Source of the DNA: TMED23 sp964639965 | GTDB taxonomy: Bacteria > Pseudomonadota > Alphaproteobacteria > Rhodospirillales > UBA2165 | Assembly (NCBI GenBank): GCA_964639965.1 | Contig: CAZXGI010000105.1 | Span: forward strand, 1 to 7,018 | Length of the DNA stretch: 7,018 nucleotides | Reading direction: 5' to 3' | Made by a program: the position numbers and the translations under genes | Notes under the pieces: model-generated | The model's input: only the letters and a program-made list of their open reading frames with translations | Told to the model about the DNA's origin: nothing | Database searches by the model: none | Part shown: positions 1 to 5,279 of the stretch, piece by piece | Numbering within the stretch: the first letter of the stretch is position 1 | How the letters are laid out: the number at the start of each line of letters is the position of its first letter

Positions 1-64
1 AACCCTTCTCCAACGCCACCCATTCATGTAGGCGCATATGAGGCTCAATTATAAAATTTTCCAT
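1..64 (-). CDS. Start of a putative substrate-binding-protein-like gene (partial, runs off left edge)
   Basis: Reading leftward from an ATG at 64-62, an open frame of 21 complete codons reaches the window edge without a stop; it begins MENFIIEPHMRLHEWVALEK. A near-perfect Shine-Dalgarno (AAAGGAG, 75-81) lies 10 bases upstream, which is the main reason for calling a gene. The pattern 'IEPH.RL.EWVA.EKG' recalls the N-terminus of a proteobacterial family annotated as ABC transporter substrate-binding protein (NMT1/THI5-like, type 2 periplasmic-binding fold), where the next residues are usually 'YF..EGLDYEF'. This is from memory and rests on only 21 residues. No signal peptide is present: the sequence enters the domain directly, so a cytoplasmic enzyme or sensor using the same fold is as likely as a transport protein. 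It lies downstream of the DUF1489 gene on the same strand, 96 bases away. The gene start is fairly sure; the function is tentative. Confidence 0.62.
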   Translation of the reverse strand, partial: MENFIIEPHMRLHEWVALEKG

Positions 65-74
65 CCAACTATGG

Positions 75-81
75 CTCCTTT
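75..81 (-). promoter_or_regulatory. Strong ribosome binding site for the left-edge gene
   Basis: Minus-strand AAAGGAG sits 10 bases before the ATG at 64. It is among the best Shine-Dalgarno matches in the window and decides the start of the truncated left-edge gene. Confidence 0.7.
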
Positions 82-114
82 CAAAGAAGATCATACTCAA
101 TTTAGATTCAAACT

Positions 115-126
115 AAAGTATACTTT
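115..126. promoter_or_regulatory. 12-bp perfect palindrome between DUF1489 and the left-edge gene
   Basis: AAAGTATACTTT is a perfect inverted repeat with no loop. Its half-unit TATACTT (119-125) recurs at 142-148 in the same orientation, 23 bases apart. It lies in the 96-base spacer upstream of the left-edge gene and could be a repressor site. In such AT-rich DNA a 12-bp palindrome can also arise by chance. Confidence 0.2.
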
Positions 127-160
127 TTAAGATTTGACGTCTATACTTAACCAAATTGCC

Positions 161-592
161 TTAAAACAGCCCTAGCTCTTTTAATTCAGCCACCATCTCA
201 TCTGGCATAGCGTTATTTTGAGCCGTTTGTGTCCCCTTTGACAAATCGATTGGTGCCTCCTCGGACTTTAAATAACGCCACCCCTGAAATGGTTTTTGTT
301 TTCTCGGTTCGAGAAAAATATGCTCTGGATTTAGCTCGATGCGACAATACTTGCGACCGTCATTATTTACTGCTGAGTCAATCCCAATAATTTCTTGCCT
401 CACTCTAATGAGCCTTTTTATTACCCAATAAATGGATCCCCCTTCCAAAAGTTCATCAACACGTTTCGGAACATTTCGCGTAAAGGTAAAAACTTTTTTT
501 TCGTTACCCGCGTTACTGCGCTCGGCCTGAATCTCCTTTAATTGTGCCGCACTCTCTATACGAACTGCCATACGCAAAAGATTGGTCGTCAT
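161..592 (-). CDS. DUF1489 family protein
   Basis: A 143-residue protein of the DUF1489 family, known mostly from Alphaproteobacteria and of unknown function; the length is typical. Recognisable blocks are an N-terminal segment TTNLLRMAVRIESAAQL (2-18), KRVDELLEGGSIYWVIKR (43-60), a core with YCRIELNP (82-89), PFQGWRYLKSEEAPIDL (101-117) and the ending MPDEMVAELKELGLF (129-143). No signal peptide or membrane segment is visible, so it is probably cytosolic. The ATG at 592 is preferred over the internal Met8 because family members begin just before the 'LLRMAV' strand; its Shine-Dalgarno is weak (AGGG, 10 bases upstream). It is 103 bases downstream of the crotonase gene on the same strand, far enough that it may have its own promoter, though I found none convincing. 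Family assignment is confident; nothing in the context defines a role. Confidence 0.88.
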   Translation of the reverse strand: MTTNLLRMAVRIESAAQLKEIQAERSNAGNEKKVFTFTRNVPKRVDELLEGGSIYWVIKRLIRVRQEIIGIDSAVNNDGRKYCRIELNPEHIFLEPRKQKPFQGWRYLKSEEAPIDLSKGTQTAQNNAMPDEMVAELKELGLF

Positions 593-679
593 AATGTAAT
601 TGCCCTAAATAAGTCTAAAATAATTAAAGAATTCTGCCTTGATATTAACCATGATTAAATAAAAGCATACTCTCAGATA

Positions 680-693
680 AGGTTTATAAACCT
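680..693. promoter_or_regulatory. 14-bp perfect palindrome just after the operon end
   Basis: AGGTTTATAAACCT starts two bases beyond the crotonase stop codon. In RNA it could form a 5-bp stem with a TATA loop. On the minus strand it is not directly followed by a T run (the nearest, CTTTTATTT, is about 18 bases on), so it is a poor intrinsic terminator. It may be a weak hairpin protecting the 3' end, or an operator for the DUF1489 gene. Confidence 0.25.
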
Positions 694-695
694 AT

Positions 696-1490
696 TCAAT
701 CGGGATCATACCAAACAGGGTTACGTTTCTCGAGAAATGCGGAAAACCCCTCTATACCTTCGGCCGTATTTCGCCCCTCGGCGCTAATAGTCGTCAACCG
801 ACTATGAAGCTTTTTAGTCATTTTCTGTTGTGAAATCTCGTTTATTAAGTTTTTGGTCAAACCGACTGCGTTTGGAGCAGATTTTAAAATAGATTCAAGT
901 ATAGGTTCGACAGTTTTATCCAGATCACCGTCGGCACAAATTTCATGCACAAGGCCAATTCGCTGAGCTTGATATACATCAAATGCTTCAGCCGTTAATG
1001 TATACCGACGAGCCTGTCGAGCACCGATCGCTTCAATAATTTGTGGCAAAATTGGAGCGGGGGGTATACCTACTCTTACCTCAGTGATAGCAAAATGAGA
1101 ATCGTCAGTAGCAATAACAATGTCGCAGCTAGCTACCCATCCTATACCACCTCCAAAACACGCATTATGAACTAACGCAATCGTCGGGACTCTAGATTGA
1201 AATAATTTCTGCATTACATCTGTACTTAGCTCCGCCGCGCGTTTTTTCTCAGCTTCGCTAGACTTAGACAACTCCTTAAACCAATTTACATCGGCACCCG
1301 CCGAGAAATGTTTTCCAGCCCCTCTCAAGATAAGTGCCCGAATACTCGTATCTTTTTCCACCTCATCGAAAACATTTCCAAGGTCAGTTAATAACTTTTC
1401 GTTATAACTATTAAAGACTTTGGGACGATTAAGCGTAATTTCAACTATGTTATTTGGTTTAACTTTCTTTAAAATTACTGGCTCAGGCAT
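696..1490 (-). CDS. Enoyl-CoA hydratase/isomerase family protein (methylglutaconyl-CoA hydratase-like)
   Basis: A 264-residue crotonase-fold protein, full length for the family, acting on CoA thioesters in the cytosol. Oxyanion-hole segments are visible at HFSAGAD (61-67) and GGG (113-115), followed by CDIVIATDDSHFAITEVRVG (122-141). The second catalytic glutamate of classical enoyl-CoA hydratase is present as Glu137, but the first is replaced by glycine (Gly117 in GGGIGWVASCD). The 'SAGADVNWF' and 'FGGGIGWVASCDI' wording matches, from memory, the LiuC/AtuE-like hydratases of leucine and isoprenoid degradation, which carry this substitution, so a hydratase on a branched glutaconyl-CoA-type substrate is plausible; an isomerase is not excluded. 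The ATG at 1490 has a strong Shine-Dalgarno (GAGGA, 1496-1500). It is the last gene of the four-gene operon, 18 bases after the HCCA-isomerase-like gene. The family is certain, the substrate is not. Confidence 0.9.
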   Translation of the reverse strand: MPEPVILKKVKPNNIVEITLNRPKVFNSYNEKLLTDLGNVFDEVEKDTSIRALILRGAGKHFSAGADVNWFKELSKSSEAEKKRAAELSTDVMQKLFQSRVPTIALVHNACFGGGIGWVASCDIVIATDDSHFAITEVRVGIPPAPILPQIIEAIGARQARRYTLTAEAFDVYQAQRIGLVHEICADGDLDKTVEPILESILKSAPNAVGLTKNLINEISQQKMTKKLHSRLTTISAEGRNTAEGIEGFSAFLEKRNPVWYDPD

Positions 1491-1508
1491 TTTCTTCCTC
1501 GAAACTTT

Positions 1509-2111
1509 TTACCATCCGCTCTTACTCAACCATTCATCAACCATTTCAAGACGATCATGTCCCCAAAAAGGTTCATCGTCTACAAAGATAAAGGGCGAAC
1601 CACATATATTACGTGTAATGGCATCAGATGTAACCGCTTTTAGCTTTTCTTTATAAACTCCATCATCGATGGCGGCGATACAATCTTTTTTATCCAAACC
1701 CAAACTACTCGCTATGTCAGCAACAAGTTCTTTTGATCGAATATCTTTTCCACCAACAAAATATTCTCGAAAAACATCCAAGGCGAAATTCTTGGCTACA
1801 ATCGCGTCCTGTTCTTCTACCCAAAAAAACGCACGACCAGCTGTTTGCGTAGGAATAGGAAAAGTTTCTGGCAGCACCCAATCAAGACCACAGCGGCGGG
1901 CGCATCTTGCTATATCATGACTTGAATACTCCCACTTGAATTTTTGTTCTTTTAATGGAACTTGTCCGTTTATTTGAAACATCGCTCCAAGCAAGAATGG
2001 CTTCCAAATTACTTCCCTAGAGTGCTTTTGGCCTATAGCCTCAATTCGATTTGCCGCGATATAGCCATAGGGTGATGAGAAATCAAAGTAAAACTCTATC
2101 TCGTTAGACAT
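1509..2111 (-). CDS. 2-hydroxychromene-2-carboxylate isomerase family protein (kappa GST/DsbA-like)
   Basis: A 200-residue protein of the HCCA isomerase (NahD-like, kappa-class GST) family with a thioredoxin/DsbA fold. NahD isomerises 2-hydroxychromene-2-carboxylate with glutathione in naphthalene degradation. The N-terminus FYFDFSSPYGYIA (7-19) holds the conserved Ser13 that aligns with the glutathione-activating serine of NahD; the C-terminal block GSPFIFVDDEPFWGHDRLEM (171-190) contains the conserved Pro173 loop and the 'WG.DRL' signature. There is no CxxC redox motif, so it is not a DsbA oxidase. I chose the ATG at 2111, which has GAAGG (2119-2123) 7 bases upstream, over a TTG at 2129 that would add six residues and overlap the preceding gene. 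No naphthalene or other ring-cleavage genes are nearby, so the true substrate is probably different. Member of the thiolase operon. Confidence 0.88.
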   Translation of the reverse strand: MSNEIEFYFDFSSPYGYIAANRIEAIGQKHSREVIWKPFLLGAMFQINGQVPLKEQKFKWEYSSHDIARCARRCGLDWVLPETFPIPTQTAGRAFFWVEEQDAIVAKNFALDVFREYFVGGKDIRSKELVADIASSLGLDKKDCIAAIDDGVYKEKLKAVTSDAITRNICGSPFIFVDDEPFWGHDRLEMVDEWLSKSGW

Positions 2112-2118
2112 TAATTCG

Positions 2119-2123
2119 CCTTC
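2119..2123 (-). promoter_or_regulatory. Ribosome binding site deciding the HCCA-isomerase-like start
   Basis: GAAGG on the minus strand, 7 bases before the ATG at 2111, touches the stop codon of the upstream SDR gene (2123-2125). This supports the 2111 start and suggests translational coupling with the SDR. Confidence 0.6.
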
Positions 2124-2806
2124 TACCAATCAAGGGATTTTCCATCATGATTAAAAAATCTACCACTATCCCCTAGCGTCAATCTGTCAATCAATTTTCG
2201 AATACCTGAAACACTATCGACGGGGTCAAGGTGAGCATTAGCCCCCCCCATATCGGTCCTCACCCAACCTGGTGAAACAACAATAGCGATTATATCTTTG
2301 CCAGCAAGGTCAATGGCTAAACATTTGTTTAAAGCATTTAAAGCTGCCTTTGAGCTTCGATATACGTACTGTCCACCAGAATCATTAGCCATAACACTAC
2401 CTAACAAGCTCGATATTGAAACAATCACTTTCTTTTCCGAACTGGCAACGAGACCAACAAAGCTTTCCACAATTTTTAGTGGTGCCTGTGTATTAACACG
2501 AAAGACATCAACCCAATCGTCAAAATCTGTTTCACCAAACTCCGTCTCCCGAGATCCATAAATGCCTGCATTGTTGATCAGAACATCAATTTTTTCTGAT
2601 CCAAGAGTTTTTGCAGTCTTCTCAACTTCTTTGAAATCCGTAACATCCAGTTGCAAGACGTTAATATCACCAGAAAGTGAATCTAATTTTTCTGCTAATC
2701 TTGGCTCTCGGCAAGTGGCTATAACACGCCACCCTGCAGCGAGATATTGCCTGCAAAATTCTAGCCCGAGACCCCGGTTGGCACCGGTTATGAAAACTGT
2801 TGACAA
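2123..2806 (-). CDS. Short-chain dehydrogenase/reductase (C-factor/sniffer-like SDR)
   Basis: A 227-residue classical-type SDR, an NAD(P)(H)-dependent oxidoreductase of the cytosol. All hallmarks are present: nucleotide-binding TGANRGLG (7-14), LDV with Asp54, NNAG (78-81), Asn105, catalytic Ser in SISSLLGS (130-137), Tyr149 and Lys153 (YRSSK), and PGWVRTDMGG (179-188). The overall wording and the short length resemble the CsgA/C-factor and carbonyl-reductase 'sniffer' subgroup more than FabG; a basic Arg11 after the glycine motif and Arg33 may favour NADPH. The start is a TTG at 2806: the codon directly upstream in frame is TGA, there is no other start before the glycine motif, and a strong GGAGGGG (2812-2818) precedes it. 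It lies 24 bases after the thiolase and 11 before the HCCA-isomerase-like gene. The substrate is unknown; a hydroxyacyl-CoA or carbonyl intermediate of the operon's pathway is inferred. Confidence 0.9.
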   Translation of the reverse strand: MSTVFITGANRGLGLEFCRQYLAAGWRVIATCREPRLAEKLDSLSGDINVLQLDVTDFKEVEKTAKTLGSEKIDVLINNAGIYGSRETEFGETDFDDWVDVFRVNTQAPLKIVESFVGLVASSEKKVIVSISSLLGSVMANDSGGQYVYRSSKAALNALNKCLAIDLAGKDIIAIVVSPGWVRTDMGGANAHLDPVDSVSGIRKLIDRLTLGDSGRFFNHDGKSLDW

Positions 2807-2811
2807 TCAAT

Positions 2812-2818
2812 CCCCTCC
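2812..2818 (-). promoter_or_regulatory. Ribosome binding site supporting a TTG start
   Basis: GGAGGGG on the minus strand lies 5 bases (7 if counted from GGAGG) before the TTG at 2806. With the in-frame TGA immediately before that TTG, it fixes the start of the SDR gene. Confidence 0.75.
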
Positions 2819-2830
2819 GTCTCTATTCCT

Positions 2831-4018
2831 TTAATGAATACGTTCAATCGCAACGGCTGTGCCTTCGCCACCTCCAATGCATAAAGAGGCAATGCCTTTG
2901 CTCATATCGTATTTTTCAAGTGCATTTAACAAGGTAACAATGATACGTGCCCCAGAGGCTCCAACGGGATGTCCTAAAGCACATGCCCCACCATGTATAT
3001 TTACTTTCTCTGGAGGCAAGTTCAAATCATTCATTGCAGCCATAGTGACAACAGCGAAAGCTTCATTGATCTCATAAAGATCAACTTCATCTTTGTTCCA
3101 GCCTGTTTTCTTAAGAACTTTATTAATTGCTCCAATAGGTGCAGTAGTGAACCATTGAGGTTCCTGGGCATGGCTAGCATGGGCTTGGATGATCGCAAGA
3201 AGGGGCAGTTTGCGATTCTCTGCTTCAGATTTTCGCATGAGTATTAGAGCCGCAGCACCATCAGATATTGAACTTGAATTTGCCGCGGTAACTGATCCGT
3301 CTTTAGAAAAGGCAGGTTTCAAGAATGGAATTTTTTCAGGTAGAGCATTACCCGGCTGTTCATCTATATTTATAACACTATCGCCTTTTCGGGTTTTAAT
3401 CACTACTGGAGCGATTTCTTTTTTAAAAGTGCCATCGTCAATAGCTTCTTTTGCCCGTTGTAATGATCTAAGAGCGAATTCATCTTGAGCTTCACGAGTA
3501 AATTGATAATGCTGCGCGGTGGTTTCCGCATAAGCCCCCATCAAAGTACCTTTTTCAAAAGCATCCTCGAGGCCATCTAAGAACATATGATCCTGTATTT
3601 TACCATGCCCCATACGCAACCCACCTCTAACATTTGGCAACAAGTAAGGTGCATTTGTCATACTCTCCATGCCGCCAGCAACCATAATATCATGTGAACC
3701 AGCAAGAATATTATCGCACGCAAGCATTACCGACTTCATTCCTGATCCACACATTTTATTTATAGTCGTGGCTCCCACATGCAAAGGGATGCCGGCTCCT
3801 ATTGACGCTTGCCGGGCAGGAGCTTGACCTTGCCCCGCCGGCAAGACAACTCCCATCACTACTTCATCAACAACTTCGCACGTTATTCTTGCTCGCGAAA
3901 TCGCCTCAGCAATGGCAACAGATCCGAGCTTTGGGGCACTAATAGTTCCTAGATCACCACCCAATCCACCCATGGGGGTTCTAGCTGTGCCGACGATAAC
4001 AATAGGGTCTGAGTTCAT
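2831..4018 (-). CDS. Acetyl-CoA C-acetyltransferase (thiolase)
   Basis: A 395-residue type II thiolase of normal length that condenses two acetyl-CoA or, in catabolism, cleaves acetoacetyl-CoA or another 3-ketoacyl-CoA to acetyl-CoA. The catalytic set is complete: nucleophile Cys90 in NKMCGSGMK, NEAF (318-321), His350 in GGACALGHPVGASGAR, and Cys380 in CIGGGEG. Other family blocks are VIVGTARTPMG (7-17), GGMESMTNAPY (115-125) and SVTAANSSSISDGAA (242-256). It is cytosolic with no targeting sequence. The ATG at 4018 has only a GA-rich, weak Shine-Dalgarno (AGAGAG, 4026-4031). It is the first gene of the operon, downstream of a candidate promoter around 4072-4101. Neighbours with crotonase and SDR folds favour a degradative role; polyhydroxybutyrate synthesis is less likely because no phaB/phaC-type gene is seen here. 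Confidence 0.93.
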   Translation of the reverse strand: MNSDPIVIVGTARTPMGGLGGDLGTISAPKLGSVAIAEAISRARITCEVVDEVVMGVVLPAGQGQAPARQASIGAGIPLHVGATTINKMCGSGMKSVMLACDNILAGSHDIMVAGGMESMTNAPYLLPNVRGGLRMGHGKIQDHMFLDGLEDAFEKGTLMGAYAETTAQHYQFTREAQDEFALRSLQRAKEAIDDGTFKKEIAPVVIKTRKGDSVINIDEQPGNALPEKIPFLKPAFSKDGSVTAANSSSISDGAAALILMRKSEAENRKLPLLAIIQAHASHAQEPQWFTTAPIGAINKVLKKTGWNKDEVDLYEINEAFAVVTMAAMNDLNLPPEKVNIHGGACALGHPVGASGARIIVTLLNALEKYDMSKGIASLCIGGGEGTAVAIERIH

Positions 4019-4071
4019 GCTTTATCTCTCTTTACACAAAATATTCGAATTAATCATTTTAACAGATTCAC

Positions 4072-4101
4072 ATTATAACTTACCGTGAAAAAGTATTTTA
4101 A
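4072..4101 (-). promoter_or_regulatory. Candidate sigma-70-type promoter for the thiolase operon
   Basis: On the minus strand a perfect TATAAT (4077-4072) follows a weak -35 element TTAAAA (4101-4096) with an 18-base spacer. The start of transcription would fall near 4065, giving a leader of about 47 bases before the thiolase ATG. The region is very AT-rich, so TATAAT alone is weak evidence. Confidence 0.4.
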
Positions 4102-4106
4102 AATAC
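4093..4106. promoter_or_regulatory. 14-bp perfect palindrome overlapping the candidate -35 element
   Basis: GTATTTTAAAATAC is a perfect inverted repeat covering the proposed -35 box of the thiolase promoter. That position fits a repressor operator, such as a TetR- or FadR-type regulator of acyl-CoA catabolism, but no regulator gene lies in the window and AT-rich chance palindromes are possible. Confidence 0.3.
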
Positions 4107-4237
4107 CAAATTATTCATCAAACAATTTTGATAAAATTAGATATACTCAAAATAATTTTTTACCCAAGCGAATCAGAATCGAAAAAAAAACACCAACAGA
4201 TTTATTTCAGAACCGATCAACTTGATATTTATTATCT

Positions 4238-4292
4238 GATCCTAATCCGATATTACAAAGATCACAATTTTATTCACTTTTATAGAATTTAA
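4238..4292 (+). repeat. 55-bp direct repeat, left copy (end of left contig)
   Basis: The 55 bases directly before the N run are identical, base for base, to the 55 bases directly after it (4393-4447). Exact identity, abutment to the gap on both sides and a length of 55 point to an unmerged assembly k-mer overlap rather than a biological repeat. Confidence 0.95.
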
Positions 4293-4392
4293 NNNNNNNN
4301 NNNNNNNNNNNNNNNNNNNNNNNNNNNNNNNNNNNNNNNNNNNNNNNNNNNNNNNNNNNNNNNNNNNNNNNNNNNNNNNNNNNNNNNNNNNN
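4293..4392. other. Scaffold gap of 100 N
   Basis: Exactly 100 undetermined bases, the conventional placeholder for a gap of unknown size. Given the identical flanks, the true gap length is probably zero, with the contigs overlapping by 55 bases. Confidence 0.98.
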
Positions 4393-4447
4393 GATCCTAA
4401 TCCGATATTACAAAGATCACAATTTTATTCACTTTTATAGAATTTAA
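4393..4447 (+). repeat. 55-bp direct repeat, right copy (start of right contig)
   Basis: Identical copy of 4238-4292. It ends 22 bases before the permease start codon, so whatever promoter drives that gene lies partly inside it; a weak TATAGA element (4436-4441) is visible but without a matching -35 box. Confidence 0.95.
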
Positions 4448-4469
4448 AGATGTTACGTTAGATAATCAA

Positions 4470-5240
4470 ATGTGGTCACTTGAACATGTATGGATCGTTT
4501 CACTTATATTTCTTCTTGCCGGTATAGTCAAAGGCGTCATTGGTTTCGGATTACCCTCTGTTTCTCTAGCCTTACTAACAGCTACTCTAGGGCTAAAGGA
4601 TGCTATGGCAGTTATGCTAATTCCAACCTTGAGCACTAATATACTACAGGGTTTACAGGGAGGACACTTAAAATTTCTGTTGAAAAAATTTGGTTCTCTA
4701 ATACTTGCTGCCGCTATTGGAACCTGGTTTGCTGCCGGCCTCTTAGCGAAATCAGACGCGATGTTATTATCAGGGTTGCTCGGCCTTTCACTAGCTTCAT
4801 ATGCTGGTATTTCACTCTTCACTCCTCAAATCAGACCTCCCGGTGAGCACGAAAAATGGCTTTCTCCATTAATTGGCGCTATTAGTGGTTTAATTACGGG
4901 CTTGACGGGATCTTTTATAATACCTGGAGTGGTATATCTGCAAGCGATTGGGCTGCCTAAAAATGTTCTAATCCAAGCGATGGGTATCATCTTTACCGCC
5001 GCAACACTTAGCCTTGCTATCGCACTTGATGGGCACGGCCTCTTACCAGCTAGAGTTTTTCTTATTTCAACTATAGCTATCATCCCGGCTTTTATCGGTA
5101 TGGGTATTGGCCAATTAATTACGAAAAAACTTCCCGAGAATCAATTTCGAAAAATTTTCTTTATTGGGCTCTTATTGCTTAGTTGTTACATTATAGCTAA
5201 AGCACTGTCACACACAAATGTCGTTTATTTTTTTAGTTAA
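4470..5240 (+). CDS. Sulfite exporter TauE/SafE family membrane protein
   Basis: A 256-residue inner-membrane protein of the TauE/SafE (formerly DUF81) family, whose members export sulfite, sulfoacetate or related small anions; length is typical. It shows the internal duplication of the family: the first half opens with LAGIVKGVIGFGLPSVSLALL (16-36), the second with LIGAISGLITGLTGSFIIPGV (134-154). About seven or eight hydrophobic segments are visible (roughly 7-36, 44-62, 75-93, 97-117, 132-158, 166-186, 195-216, 228-246). The ATG at 4470 begins just before the first membrane helix, but no good Shine-Dalgarno precedes it. It is the only plus-strand gene, divergent from the thiolase operon and convergent with mgtE, so it is a single-gene unit. 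No sulfur genes are nearby; substrate is unknown. Confidence 0.9.
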   Translation: MWSLEHVWIVSLIFLLAGIVKGVIGFGLPSVSLALLTATLGLKDAMAVMLIPTLSTNILQGLQGGHLKFLLKKFGSLILAAAIGTWFAAGLLAKSDAMLLSGLLGLSLASYAGISLFTPQIRPPGEHEKWLSPLIGAISGLITGLTGSFIIPGVVYLQAIGLPKNVLIQAMGIIFTAATLSLAIALDGHGLLPARVFLISTIAIIPAFIGMGIGQLITKKLPENQFRKIFFIGLLLLSCYIIAKALSHTNVVYFFS

Positions 5241-5277
5241 TTTGAATAAAAAGTCACTAAATAACTAAATTCAAATT
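5239..5277. terminator. Possible shared terminator between convergent genes
   Basis: A 9-bp perfect stem, AATTTGAAT (5239-5247) with ATTCAAATT (5269-5277), encloses a 21-base loop in the short spacer between the permease stop and the mgtE stop. On the plus strand it runs into a T6 tract (5276-5281), as expected for termination of the permease transcript; on the minus strand the T tract is missing. The stem is AT-rich and weak, so the call is tentative. Confidence 0.35.
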
Positions 5278-5279
5278 TT

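Larger units (their letters stand above)
4019..4469. other. Divergent intergenic region, AT-rich, interrupted by an assembly gap
   Basis: This 451-base stretch separates the leftward thiolase operon from the rightward permease gene. It holds no credible coding frame. It contains a candidate thiolase promoter with an overlapping palindrome, an A9 run (4182-4190), a short AT hairpin (4124-4129 with 4133-4138), two identical 55-bp copies and 100 undetermined bases. If the 55-bp copies are one sequence, the real spacer is 296 bases. Confidence 0.8.

Noticed and set aside
1509..2111. Naphthalene degradation gene nahD
   Set aside because: Family similarity is clear, but no aromatic ring-degrading neighbours exist, so the specific symbol and pathway are not supported.
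2112..2129. TTG start at 2129 for the HCCA-isomerase-like gene
   Set aside because: It would overlap the SDR gene and add six residues before the usual family N-terminus; the ATG at 2111 has its own well-spaced GAAGG.
1420..3488. Several plus-strand open frames of 72-99 codons opposite the thiolase, SDR, isomerase and crotonase genes
   Set aside because: They lie antisense within well-recognised genes, have low-complexity or Ser/Cys-rich translations and no family resemblance; they are shadows.
4238..4447. The 55-bp pair as an attachment site, insertion-sequence scar or CRISPR repeat
   Set aside because: The copies touch the N run exactly on both sides, are identical over 55 bases and have no flanking mobile gene; an assembly overlap is simpler.
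4450..4461. Three-codon upstream frame ATG-TTA-CGT-TAG as a leader peptide of the permease gene
   Set aside because: Too short, without a binding site or attenuator-like hairpin; expected by chance.
4466..5083. Two minus-strand frames opposite the TauE/SafE gene
   Set aside because: Their translations resemble no family and are antisense to a clear membrane protein with internal duplication.
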